Source: Bacteroidetes bacterium 46-16 (lineage in GTDB: Bacteria; Bacteroidota; Bacteroidia; Chitinophagales; Chitinophagaceae). From it: DNA of 64,000 nt. Positions 46,433-54,538 of this stretch are shown here, piece by piece; positions within the stretch are counted from its first letter, which is position 1, and each line of letters opens with the position of its first letter. The translations under genes were made by a program, and so were the position numbers. A model generated the notes under the pieces. It had not been told where the DNA came from. It did no database searches and worked only from the letters and a program-made list of their open reading frames with translations. The stretch covers positions 248,001 through 312,000 of the forward strand of contig MKUN01000028.1 in the NCBI GenBank assembly GCA_001897835.1, given 5' to 3'.

Positions 46433-47437
46433 TTAACTTACTGCTGCGGCCCGCTCAAAGATCACCTGTAGTAATGTTTGCCCCACAGCTTTCAGCGTGT
46501 TTTTATCAATAATGCTCATGTTGTCATTGTGTGTGTGCCAGTGGGCAGCAAAAGGGCTTTCCGTCATCAGCGAAAGGTTTATAATGTCGATAGTGGGTAT
46601 ATGTGCCAGCTCATTTACATATTCATGGTCGTCTGTAATGGCAGCACCCTTTGCATAGGTGAAGTAAGAGGAATAACCGGCCCTGCCGGCAGCAGCCCAT
46701 ACCTGTTGCTGCACATCATGCGCATACCTTCCCGATAGCTCTTCCATCGGGAATTGTGCATTCTTAGCCCCTGCCATATCCAGTAATATCCCGAAGTCTG
46801 CATGATACCCCGGCACATGCGGATGCAAAGCCCAGTATTGGGTACCCAGGCAATAGGAGTCATCCCCCCATTCAGTTTTACCGTAGTCTTCCACGTCGGT
46901 AAAGAGTATATCTATACCTGTTTCCGGCGATAAATTGTTGATTTTCAATTGTCGGGCCACTTCAAGCAATATGCCGACCCCGCTGCCTGCATCATCGGCG
47001 GCATCTATAGGCTTATCCTTGTCTTTGGTATCCATGTCGGCCCACATGCGGCTATCCCAGTGGGTCAGCAGCAATATCCTTTTGCTGGCTTTGGGATTAA
47101 TGACCCCTATAAGATTGATACATGGCAGTATTTTACCATCACCGCCCCTTACGCTCGTCTCCTGCCGGTAAACGGTATCACAATAGGCCTTCAGTCTATC
47201 TTCCATCCAGGCTGCACATTTTTGCTGGGCCTGCGATCCCGGGGTTCTCGGCCCGAAGGCCACTTGCGTGGCTACGCTTTGGTAAGCACTGTCTGCATTG
47301 AAGGGAGGCACATTAATAACCGGGGTGTTTTTTTCACTTGCAGTATTACCGGGGGCTTGCTGCTCGCCACTATTACATCCTGCGGTCATAAGCAGGCTGC
47401 AGGCCATGAGCGGCAGCATATAATATCGTATTTGCAT
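46433..47437 (-). CDS. M28-family lipoprotein, glutaminyl-peptide cyclotransferase-like
   Basis: The 334-residue lipoprotein has Cys21 in TAGC. The zinc-dependent M28 fold is visible in LLLTHWDSRMWADMD (metal-ligand region), AADDAGSGVGILLEVARQL, DILFTDVEDYG and DDHEYVNELAHIPTIDIINL. This arrangement, with WDS in place of HxD and an N-terminal FGPRTPGS motif, matches bacterial glutaminyl cyclases. These convert N-terminal Gln to pyroglutamate, a common modification after signal-peptide cleavage at Gln in Bacteroidota exported proteins (many here end ...AQ). An aminopeptidase role is the alternative. Confidence 0.85.
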   Translation of the reverse strand: MQIRYYMLPLMACSLLMTAGCNSGEQQAPGNTASEKNTPVINVPPFNADSAYQSVATQVAFGPRTPGSQAQQKCAAWMEDRLKAYCDTVYRQETSVRGGDGKILPCINLIGVINPKASKRILLLTHWDSRMWADMDTKDKDKPIDAADDAGSGVGILLEVARQLKINNLSPETGIDILFTDVEDYGKTEWGDDSYCLGTQYWALHPHVPGYHADFGILLDMAGAKNAQFPMEELSGRYAHDVQQQVWAAAGRAGYSSYFTYAKGAAITDDHEYVNELAHIPTIDIINLSLMTESPFAAHWHTHNDNMSIIDKNTLKAVGQTLLQVIFERAAAVS

Positions 47438-47445
47438 CTTTCCTT

Positions 47446-47483
47446 AAAAATATTTGCCTCATCCGTTAAGACAAGGCAAATAT
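47446..47483 (-). terminator. terminator downstream of the Omp28-like gene
   Basis: ATATTTGCC / GGCAAATAT with a 16-nt loop; on the minus strand it is followed by TTTTTAAGG, 24 bp after the stop at 47508. Confidence 0.6.
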
Positions 47484-47507
47484 CATTTTTTTTATAAAAA
47501 GCTTTTG

Positions 47508-48395
47508 TTATTGTTTCAACTCAGTTTCTGCTGCCTGCAGCACGCGCTTATCGTTCGTTTCTGCATTCGAGATAAAGGCTACTACCTTGCAGTGCTCCGC
47601 TTTCCATTCCGGGTTTACCTTATACAGGTAGCTGCGGGTGAATACCCTCCCGGCGGTTTTAGTATTCAGGCTGTCCAGTACCGGTGATCCCAGTGTGGCC
47701 GATACAAAGCCACGTAATACAGCCTTGAAATTATAGCTCGAGTCTATCGGGTCGGGGGCAGCTGCAGGGTCCTCCTGGTAGTCGATCAGGTCGCTCTCCG
47801 TTATGGCCACAGATAGCGTATTTTTTGTGCTCACATCTTGGGTATAAGCCGCTTTTACAACAATATAGGCAGTGTCACCTGCTGTGTTCAGTGAGCTGCT
47901 TATAGTAAGGTTTACAGAAGGTACACTATCCAGGTATTTATTGATAATACCTGACCATTGGGTACTGAAAAACAGTTCGGGTGTGCTCGACGTCACAGCC
48001 AGGCGGTTGATGCCCGCAACAGGCATACCGCTTATTCCATTATACACGCTGTTACCAAGGTCGGTTCCCTCCTGTGTCCGGAAGTCATACTTTGCTCCTT
48101 CCCATGGTTCCGATTGCGTAAAGTTGAAAATATGCAGCCCAAGGCTCGCTATCCTGTTGGGATGTTGTGTTTCCAGCGAGCTCAAAATTTCTCTTGCTGC
48201 CGGGCAGTTAGAGCAGCTTGCACCGGTAAACTCTTCTACCAGTACCACGCGTTGCTGTGGTGCTTCGGTAGCCGCAGTATAAGTTGAATCTTTTGCTGTG
48301 TGGCCGCCAAGGTCTATGATCGGGCCTTTTTCTTTACACGAACTTAATATTGCTAATGCAATGATGAAGCTGGCATATGATATTTTCTTCGTCAC
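47508..48395 (-). CDS. Omp28-related thioredoxin-like lipoprotein
   Basis: The 295-residue lipoprotein has lipobox ILSSC, Cys20. After residue 45 a thioredoxin-like domain carries a CxxC motif: VVLVEFTGASCSNCPAAREIL. A beta-rich C-terminal domain follows (INLTISSSLNTAGDTAYIVVKAAY-like strands), which fits the Omp28-related outer-membrane protein family of Bacteroidota. It may take part in envelope thiol chemistry or adhesion. It is divergent from rbfA, 120 bp away. Confidence 0.82.
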   Translation of the reverse strand: MTKKISYASFIIALAILSSCKEKGPIIDLGGHTAKDSTYTAATEAPQQRVVLVEEFTGASCSNCPAAREILSSLETQHPNRIASLGLHIFNFTQSEPWEGAKYDFRTQEGTDLGNSVYNGISGMPVAGINRLAVTSSTPELFFSTQWSGIINKYLDSVPSVNLTISSSLNTAGDTAYIVVKAAYTQDVSTKNTLSVAITESDLIDYQEDPAAAPDPIDSSYNFKAVLRGFVSATLGSPVLDSLNTKTAGRVFTRSYLYKVNPEWKAEHCKVVAFISNAETNDKRVLQAAETELKQ

Positions 48396-48515
48396 TTATA
48401 TATATTTTGTGGCTACGAATTTACTAAACATAATACAATTACTCAGACGGTAAGCGTAAAAATCCTGTCATAAAGCTGCATTTAGTTAACTTTACCTTTC
48501 GGTAAACAGCTAATC

Positions 48516-48902
48516 ATGGAAGAAAGTAAGCGGCAAAAGCAGGTGGCACAGGTGGTGCTCGAAGAAATGAGCGATATTTTTCAGCGCGAAGGTATGAATA
48601 TAGTTGATGGTGGTATGGTGTCTATATCAAAGGTCATGGTCACCCCCGACCTGCTTGAGGCCCGTATCTACATCAGCTTTTTCCAGGTAGGCGACCAGGC
48701 TAAATTATTGCAGGAGATAAAGGACCGTAGTGGTGAATGGCGTAACCTGCTGGGCCGCAGGGTTAGGAACCAACTGCGCCGTGTGCCCGAATTGCATTTC
48801 TTCACCGACGATACATTGGACCACGTCTTCCGGATGGAAGAACTCTTTAAAAAGATCAATGAAGAGCGCGCCGGGCGTGGTCAGGATACAGATAATCAGT
48901 AA
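48516..48902 (+). CDS. rbfA: 30S ribosome-binding factor A
   Basis: The 128-residue RbfA has the single KH-like fold: MEESKRQKQVAQVVLEEMSDIF, VMVTPDLLEARIYISFF, and the C-terminal RRVPELHFFTDDTLDHVFRMEELFKKI. It helps mature the 5' end of 16S rRNA in the 30S subunit. Its stop overlaps the start of the downstream permease gene by one base (TAATG), indicating coupling. Confidence 0.95.
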   Translation: MEESKRQKQVAQVVLEEMSDIFQREGMNIVDGGMVSISKVMVTPDLLEARIYISFFQVGDQAKLLQEIKDRSGEWRNLLGRRVRNQLRRVPELHFFTDDTLDHVFRMEELFKKINEERAGRGQDTDNQ

Positions 48903-50140
48903 TGAACAATACCTTGGTATGGCAGCTCGCCTTCAGGTACCTGCGGGGTAAGCGCACGGCAAATGCAGTGCCTGTCTTGTCACGCATAAGTATGGTGGCC
49001 ATAGCCGTAGGCAGTTGTGCCATGATCGTGCTCTTCTCCGTTTTCAATGGCTTCGAATACCTGGTTAAAGATCTCTACAAAGCCTTCTACCCCGATATAA
49101 AGATCAGCCCGGCTAAAGGCAAGTTTTTTAAACTTGAAGATACGAAGCTGGCTAGCATAAAAGCATTGCCGGGTGTAGCCGCATTAAGCTATGTGCTCGA
49201 AGATAAGGTCTACGTGATCACCGACAATAACGATCAGAACGTAGCCACCATTAAGGGTATCGACAACAATTATTTCAAGGTCAATAATGTAGGCCCGTAC
49301 ATTACTGATGGGCGCGATTCGGTTGTCGCCGGCGATATACCCACCGCCATCATTGGCGAGCAAATGGCCAATAGGTTAGGCCTCGATCCTAATAGCGCCT
49401 TTAGTAAACTAATTGCCTATTATCCCAATGCACACGCTACTAATATCGCACTCGATCCCGCAGCGGCATTCCGCTCCTTACAGTTAAAGGCCGATGGCGT
49501 TTTCCGGGTGCAGGACGAGTTCGACAGCAAGTATATACTTGCCCCCCTCACCCTTGTGCAGTATCTCCTGCAGCAGGATGGCAGCTATTCTTCCATTGAG
49601 ATAAAACTGGCCGAAGGGGCCGATAAAGATGCATTGAAAAAGCAGGTACAGCAGATTACAGGCCCTTCATTGCATACACAGACACGCTTTGAGCAGAATA
49701 AGACCCTTTACCTGGTAATGCGTACCGAAAAATGGGCTGTGTATGCGATACTGCTCCTTGTCCTGCTTATTGCATCCTTCAATATGATCGGTGCATTGTC
49801 ACTCCTCGTGCTTGAAAAAAGGAAAGATATGGCCATACTCAGGGCCATTGGTGCCCAGCCAGCCGATGTGCGCAGGATATTTATTGCCGAAGGTGTTTTA
49901 TGGTCGCTTACTGGTGGCCTTACTGGCTTGCTATTTGGCTTGCTGCTCTGCCTCGGTCAAAAACAGTTTGGCTGGATAAAATTGCAGGGGTCATTTATTA
50001 TAGAGTCATATCCCGTACGCGTGCAGCCATTCGATCTGTTGCTTATCATAGCCACCATATTGCTGGTCGGGCTGATAGCTGCCTGGTTCCCTGCCATGCG
50101 TGCCATGAAGGGCACCGATATGCCCGGCTTAAAAAGCTAA
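48902..50140 (+). CDS. FtsX/LolC-E-type ABC transporter permease
   Basis: The 412-residue inner-membrane permease of the MacB/LolC/LolE type starts WQLAFRYLRGKRTANAVPVLSRISMVAIAVGSCAMIVLFSVFNGFEYLV (TM1). A large periplasmic domain (about 50-270) follows, then three TM helices (WAVYAILLLVLLIASFNMIGALSLLVLEKRKDMAILRAIGAQ; GLTGLLFGLLLCLGQ; LLLIIATILLVGLIAAWFPAMRAM). LolC/E-like proteins extract lipoproteins from the inner membrane, in keeping with the many lipoproteins here. The ATPase partner is not in the window. It is the last core gene before the accessory region. Confidence 0.85.
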   Translation: MNNTLVWQLAFRYLRGKRTANAVPVLSRISMVAIAVGSCAMIVLFSVFNGFEYLVKDLYKAFYPDIKISPAKGKFFKLEDTKLASIKALPGVAALSYVLEDKVYVITDNNDQNVATIKGIDNNYFKVNNVGPYITDGRDSVVAGDIPTAIIGEQMANRLGLDPNSAFSKLIAYYPNAHATNIALDPAAAFRSLQLKADGVFRVQDEFDSKYILAPLTLVQYLLQQDGSYSSIEIKLAEGADKDALKKQVQQITGPSLHTQTRFEQNKTLYLVMRTEKWAVYAILLLVLLIASFNMIGALSLLVLEKRKDMAILRAIGAQPADVRRIFIAEGVLWSLTGGLTGLLFGLLLCLGQKQFGWIKLQGSFIIESYPVRVQPFDLLLIIATILLVGLIAAWFPAMRAMKGTDMPGLKS

Positions 50141-50156
50141 TGACCGCCACCCCTCC

Positions 50157-50340
50157 CTAAGTATGCCACTGCTCTAAGTGTACCCCTCCCCAAAGTGTGC
50201 CACACCTCTATAGGCTACCACGTTGGTGTGGCACACTTTATTTCACTTCACGCTCCATCATATTTGGTGTGGCACACTTTATTTCACTTCATGCTCCATC
50301 ATATTGGTGTGGCACACTTTACTTCGCTTCATTCCCTTTC
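50157..50340. repeat. tandem 40-41-bp repeats with inverted GTGTGGCACAC core
   Basis: Three direct copies of a unit starting TTGGTGTGGCACACTTTA begin at 50223, 50264 and 50304 (periods 41 and 40); the third copy is degenerate at its end. Upstream, AAAGTGTGCCACACC at 50192-50206 is the exact inverse of GGTGTGGCACACTTT at 50225-50239, so a 15-bp stem can form. Weaker variants (CTAAGTATGCCACTG, CTAAGTGTACCCC) precede it from 50158. It may terminate the permease transcript, and it shares its core with the terminator at 2339. No gene is seen. Confidence 0.75.
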
Positions 50341-50385
50341 ATTTTATTAATACCTGATAATCACTTCTTTAATAGCTAAAATAGC

Positions 50386-50438
50386 GGTATGATACCCCTG
50401 GAAACAGGGTATCATACCCTCAAAATCGGGGTATCATA
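50386..50438. repeat. palindromic GGTATGATACCC box cluster
   Basis: GGTATGATACCC (50386-50397), its inverse GGGTATCATACC (50407-50418) and a third part-copy GGGGTATCATA (50428-50438) are closely spaced. Each is close to a palindrome itself (GGTAT-N-ATACC), which is the look of a repressor operator. From 50439 to 50754 no gene or clear signal is seen. Confidence 0.5.
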
Positions 50439-50754
50439 AAAATTCGATTTTCCCATTCCCCATCCCCGCCCGAACTTTGTTAGCTTATTAAGCTCCCCTC
50501 GGGTTGCTTTGCCCTTTTCCATGCTGGACAAGTGTGTTGTAAAGCCTTGTAAATCAAATAAAATGGAGTGCACGTTAAATTAAAGTACATTCTTTAACCT
50601 GAACTTGAATCCAATCCAAACTCATACCTTCGTTGCTTTTTTGCATGTGCGGATTGGGGTTGATTCGGAGAATATCATCAACTGGAAATTTCTACGTTTG
50701 TAGTCTCGCATTACGTTTTATCCCAAGATAATTGCATTCCTCGGATATAACCCT

Positions 50755-50949
50755 GTGCAGCACGAGCACAATGGAGGGCAAATACGAAATACCGGATTGA
50801 ACCATAGTTTGTCTCAGCAGGTCTTCGCAAATCTTAGCGGCCTCGATGAAAGCAGTATCTGCTTGTGCGAGAAAAATAATAAACAGCCGTTGCCGAGTAA
50901 GCGAAAAATCCTTGACGACCTATTGAAATCCAAAGAACTCTCAAAATGA
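50755..50949 (+). pseudogene. short XRE-like helix-turn-helix ORF, probably degenerate
   Basis: A 64-residue ORF from GTG contains IRNTGLNHSLSQQVFANLSG and a following LDESSICLCEKNNKQPLPS, which resembles an XRE/Cro helix-turn-helix (Q at helix 2, A-LSGL turn, S-I recognition helix, E-N--P end). An ATG at 50770 in another frame would give MEGK before a shift into this frame, so a one-base indel at the start is possible. It could be a small intact regulator or the remnant of one. It lies near palindromic boxes that could have been its sites. Confidence 0.4.
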
Positions 50950-51214
50950 GGGCCATTTATCTGAATAGTTAATCTTGTGCGAGACACTCGTTTTACCATG
51001 TGTTGCCTTTTACCGAGCACGAGGCCCGGATAAAAAGGCAAAAAAGAAAGACTATAAATGCTTATAAATCAAAAGCAACATAAAGGAAACGACGCTATGA
51101 CAAAAATATAGACAGGTATAAACGTTAGCTAGTCATGTAAAACACGTAGTACTAAGAATGTAAAATGAATTGACAAAGGGACTATCATTACTACTCCACA
51201 GTCAATAGCAAATT
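50950..51214. other. intergenic, no gene seen
   Basis: AT-rich stretch between the XRE-like ORF and the terminator of the minus-strand membrane gene. No convincing ORF or RNA was seen. Confidence 0.5.
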
Positions 51215-51243
51215 AAAAATGGCCTTTGAGAGGCCATTTTTTT
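51215..51243 (-). terminator. terminator of the 310-aa membrane protein gene
   Basis: AAAAATGGCC / GGCCATTTTT with a 7-nt loop and flanking A- and T-runs; it lies 19 bp past the minus-strand stop at 51262. Confidence 0.8.
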
Positions 51244-51261
51244 AACTGTCACTTAGTGGAT

Positions 51262-52194
51262 TTAGAGTGAATTCCAGAAATCTTCAAATAAGTTATCTGA
51301 AAGGTTGCCATCACCGTCTACTGCCATGTCGCTTGGGATTTTAGTAAGATACTGTTTCAGTACTTTCTTCTCCCGTGGATTGAATGGCTGCAAAATGCTA
51401 TTTATGTCAACTGTCTTAGCAGCTTGTTCGGTTTGCAAAATAAGCATCGATAATCGACCAATATCGCTAACTAAGATTGCTTTTACACTCCTAGCCTCTT
51501 CATTAATGCGTGCCTTCTCATCTTCGTCCGCTTTCCTTGTCTTTTCCGCTACAAGTTTCGTAGGTAATTGATGCTCAATTTCATCCCTTTTAGATAATGC
51601 ATATTCGCGTACTACCGCTGCAACGATCAGGGTTAACGCAGCGGTTATTGCAACAACTATGGCGTATTCTATAGGACTGATAAGACCTGCATCCTTATTT
51701 CCGATCATGTCCTTATGAAATACATCTAACTTCCGAAATAAGACTAATGCCGTAGCAGGGGGGAAAACAAACAAAGGTAAGAAGCTCAGGCCAGCAGAAG
51801 AGAAGACATCTATAAAATTTAATGATGGTGTTTTTTTGCGCTTAACATACCCCTCAACCAAGAACGTTGTAAGGGTTATGACAACTGATGACAGCACAAA
51901 GCCAGCAGCGTAAATAACTAAGGTATTTCCAGTAAAATTCAGGGGCATTAATGCAATGTACCTGATGTAAAAAAATGCTAACGCTGATCCAAAGGCACCA
52001 TCAAGAAAAATAATAAGCCTAAAGCTTATTTTAGTCTGTCGGTGCAAATTCTTATCTTCCTCGGTTAATGTGGGAGAAATAATGGGTGCTATGCTGAGGC
52101 GGTCAATAATTTCTTTAACCCTCTTCCACAACTTACCCAATTTATCGAAACCATCTCTGATTTTATTTACCTGTGCAAATATATGTGAGTCCAT
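51262..52194 (-). CDS. unknown four-TM membrane protein
   Basis: The 310-residue protein has a soluble N-terminus (about 1-55), four TM helices between about 57 and 205 (FRLIIFLDGAFGSALAFFYI; LVIYAAGFVLSSVVITLTTFL; GLSFLPLFVFPPATALVLF; YAIVVAITAALTLIVAAVV), then a Lys/Glu-rich helical region (EKTRKADEDEKARINEEARSV) and an acidic end. Not recognised. It lies 45 bp downstream of the lipoprotein gene on the same strand, so the two may be co-expressed. Part of the accessory segment. Confidence 0.6.
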   Translation of the reverse strand: MDSHIFAQVNKIRDGFDKLGKLWKRVKEIIDRLSIAPIISPTLTEEDKNLHRQTKISFRLIIFLDGAFGSALAFFYIRYIALMPLNFTGNTLVIYAAGFVLSSVVITLTTFLVEGYVKRKKTPSLNFIDVFSSAGLSFLPLFVFPPATALVLFRKLDVFHKDMIGNKDAGLISPIEYAIVVAITAALTLIVAAVVREYALSKRDEIEHQLPTKLVAEKTRKADEDEKARINEEARSVKAILVSDIGRLSMLILQTEQAAKTVDINSILQPFNPREKKVLKQYLTKIPSDMAVDGDGNLSDNLFEDFWNSL

Positions 52195-52239
52195 TTTGAA
52201 CCTGTTTTTAAAAATGTGTGAATAAATGTTTGATTGGTA

Positions 52240-53082
52240 CTACTGGAGCATTTCGCACACCGAATGCGAGTCTAAAGCATCCTTTTGGCTGCATAGAATT
52301 TCTACATTGTCGGTGCTACTGTTAGGGGTCACCTGATACAGTTTTACATCCGTTGAAAAGACTGGTTTCGGTGGATCGTAGTTATATGTACCAGGCAAAT
52401 CATGCTGTAGATCGCTAGCAGCTATTAGGGCTTTGACATCTGCCGATGACGCCTCTAGGTATCGTTTAATATTCAACAGTGCCCCTCTTATATCTGAAGC
52501 ATGGTGTGGCCGACTATAATAATTTTGTAAGTAATCAGAAATAGGTTGGGCCACACTGTCAACAAATTGATTGATTGAATGTGCAACTTCGGAACTGTCA
52601 TATAGGTACTGCTCAAGAGACGAATTATACAAGTCTACTTCCTTATAAAAGTCTTGATCCCCATATTTATTTACTGGAGAAAGTGGTCTTACCGGAATTG
52701 GAATATCTGGTAGTTGCAAAATAAATGGTTGAACCTTTCTTGCATCTTCAACCACAGGTTCAATGCGAAAACTCCGACCATGTCCGTAGAGAAGTTGTCG
52801 AATCATTAGTTGGACCTGATCGGTTTGCACCGAGGGTACTGCATGGCCTTTTTCTGCAGAGGGAGTGTTGTCTATCATGAGCGCTGCAGCATGAGTTGGC
52901 ATGGTGCCATTGTTGCGCACTGATGAACTATCAACCTGCATATCTTGAGTACAAGATACCAGACTGGTAGTGAGTAAAATCGTACACGAGATTGTGTACT
53001 GACATGCCACCTTTAAGCACCGATTAGAAAACAAAGCCAAGGGCACACCGGCCCCTGGCTTTGTTGTAATGTTTGGACGCAT
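52240..53082 (-). CDS. unknown lipoprotein, start uncertain
   Basis: The ORF opens with GTG at 53085 followed by ATG at 53082, but the lipoprotein signal (CTILLTTSLVSC) lies about 33 residues further in. A GTG at 53046 would give a normal-length signal peptide. The upstream codons lie within a repeat box and a hairpin that are probably non-coding. The mature part is helical and acidic with a Pro-rich segment (LPDIPIPVRPLSPVN) and ends CEMLQ. Not recognised. Probably transcribed with the four-TM gene. Confidence 0.5.
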   Translation of the reverse strand: MRPNITTKPGAGVPLALFSNRCLKVACQYTISCTILLTTSLVSCTQDMQVDSSSVRNNGTMPTHAAALMIDNTPSAEKGHAVPSVQTDQVQLMIRQLLYGHGRSFRIEPVVEDARKVQPFILQLPDIPIPVRPLSPVNKYGDQDFYKEVDLYNSSLEQYLYDSSEVAHSINQFVDSVAQPISDYLQNYYSRPHHASDIRGALLNIKRYLEASSADVKALIAASDLQHDLPGTYNYDPPKPVFSTDVKLYQVTPNSSTDNVEILCSQKDALDSHSVCEMLQ

Positions 53083-53266
53083 CACTTACAATTTTAGACG
53101 TTAAAAAATATTGAGAAATTGCCATAATTATTTTTCCTACAAACTTTGAAATTGCAACATAAAATTAATGAAGAAATGTATTCACCCAAAATATATTTTA
53201 AAAACGAGAGCCTTAGCTAAGGCTAAGGCTCTTTGCAATTTCCCAATTTGTGATGCGTCCAAACAT
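53034..53266. repeat. two hairpins with an inverted 17-bp box
   Basis: ATGTTTGGACGCATCAC at 53069-53085 recurs inverted as GTGATGCGTCCAAACAT at 53250-53266. Just left of each box on the plus strand is a hairpin: AAAGCCAAGGG / CCCCTGGCTTT (53034-53063) and AGAGCCTTAGC-taag-GCTAAGGCTCT (53207-53232, followed on the minus strand by CGTTTTT, a likely terminator for the CBASS operon). The rest of 53086-53572 holds no gene that can be supported. Confidence 0.6.
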
Positions 53267-53572
53267 CCTAACCGGAAACTCTGACTTGACTTTATGTCAA
53301 GAATATTGTAGATTAAGAGGGCCTGCAACTGTCCGTCAGGCCCACTTAAATTAAATGAATGTTTTATTTATTATATATAAGTAGCTGACACTGCGCAAGT
53401 AAGAGTGCATTGAGGATGTTTTAGTTCGTGCCGATTTTTTTTGATACACTACTCCCTAAGTTCGACTGCAAAGATAAACGAATTTTTAAGCAAATTTCCA
53501 AAGAATTTTGCTAAAATTTTCCATTTTGGGGCTTTGGAACCACAAAAATCGTTAGAAATGGCTGAAACTAAC

Positions 53573-54538
53573 TTAATTAAACCACTTACCTAATAGCCAT
53601 TTCCATGCTTCGATACATTGTTCTTTGGAATTGGATTCGAAAATTTTCACCGAAGACTGTATGAGTTCATCTAAGGCATATTTGAAATTTTTTCTCTGAT
53701 CCCAACTTAATTTTTGAATAACATTATCTTTGGGGACAACAGGCATAGCACAATCCCATTCATCTGTCTCGGTCCTCTTTAAGTATTTTAATAGCTTGTA
53801 AGCTGTTTTAATAAAGGAAATATCATCGCGTTTATCCTCACAATAAAATGTGTTAACCCAAAGTGTAAACGATAGGCCATTTGGCATTTTTTGCTGATTT
53901 CTTCCTTTTACAACATCTGCCCAGGCTTTAAAATACATAACCAATCGTTGTTGCTGCGTACCTATGACTTCGGTTTTGAGCCAGTCAGTAAATTGCTTGG
54001 GATCGGAGGGATGCCATTCCTTGCCTATACCTAAATAGATAGTACCTGTTTTGATGTCTATGTAGTAAACCGGCAAGTCTATATGGAAAAGATTTGCGTA
54101 GTACACTCTTACGCACTTTTGTCGGATTGATGCTTTTTCATTCGTATGATTTCCTATAGCCTTAACGATATTTGCTTGTATTGTTGCAGGTTTAATCCGA
54201 GGCTTTCCTTTAAAATATACTCCCACATCAATATCACAAGTGTCGTCTTGTTTTCGGATGACGGTGCCATGTTTTACCGATCCCTGTATGTAAAATAAAG
54301 GTGTAGTTGTATTCGTCTTTTCAGAAAAGTATTTTTTTATCTTGGTTTGTAGTACTGTGCGAGCTTTATTGAGCTGTCGCGCTTTTGTTGGACTAAGGTT
54401 GAGACGTTCAGCGAATGCCATAAATTCATCATGACAATCAGAGTCAGAAGATACTCTAAAATTAGACTCTCCAGATTGAGAAAACAGTAATCTTAGTCCG
54501 CTATAAACTACAATACCGGCTAATAATATTGGAACCAT
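53573..54538 (-). CDS. second CD-NTase (DncV-like cyclic oligonucleotide synthase) with hydrophobic N-terminus
   Basis: The 321-residue nucleotidyltransferase has a catalytic core of IQGSVKHGT (Gly86-Ser87), DIDVGVYF (Asp102, Asp104) and FHIDLPVYYID, followed by YLGIGKEWHPSDPKQFTDWL, a pattern seen in DncV-type CD-NTases that make cyclic di- or oligonucleotides on phage infection. Residues 1-20 (MVPILLAGIVVYSGLRLLF) form a TM-like helix, unusual for the family. The alternative start is Met40 at 54421, which would remove it. The gene overlaps the patatin stop by 38 bp. It is the last gene of the CBASS operon. Ends WLLGKWFN, with no glycine tail. Confidence 0.82.
   Translation of the reverse strand: MVPILLAGIVVYSGLRLLFSQSGESNFRVSSDSDCHDEFMAFAERLNLSPTKARQLNKARTVLQTKIKKYFSEKTNTTTPLFYIQGSVKHGTVIRKQDDTCDIDVGVYFKGKPRIKPATIQANIVKAIGNHTNEKASIRQKCVRVYYANLFHIDLPVYYIDIKTGTIYLGIGKEWHPSDPKQFTDWLKTEVIGTQQQRLVMYFKAWADVVKGRNQQKMPNGLSFTLWVNTFYCEDKRDDISFIKTAYKLLKYLKRTETDEWDCAMPVVPKDNVIQKLSWDQRKNFKYALDELIQSSVKIFESNSKEQCIEAWKWLLGKWFN

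Noticed and set aside
50223-50340. CRISPR array
   Set aside because: The 40-41-bp units are contiguous tandem repeats with no unique spacers, and no cas genes are present.
53034-53266. Integron attC or IS terminal repeats
   Set aside because: The box and hairpins lack the attC R/L core arrangement and no integrase or transposase is visible in the window.
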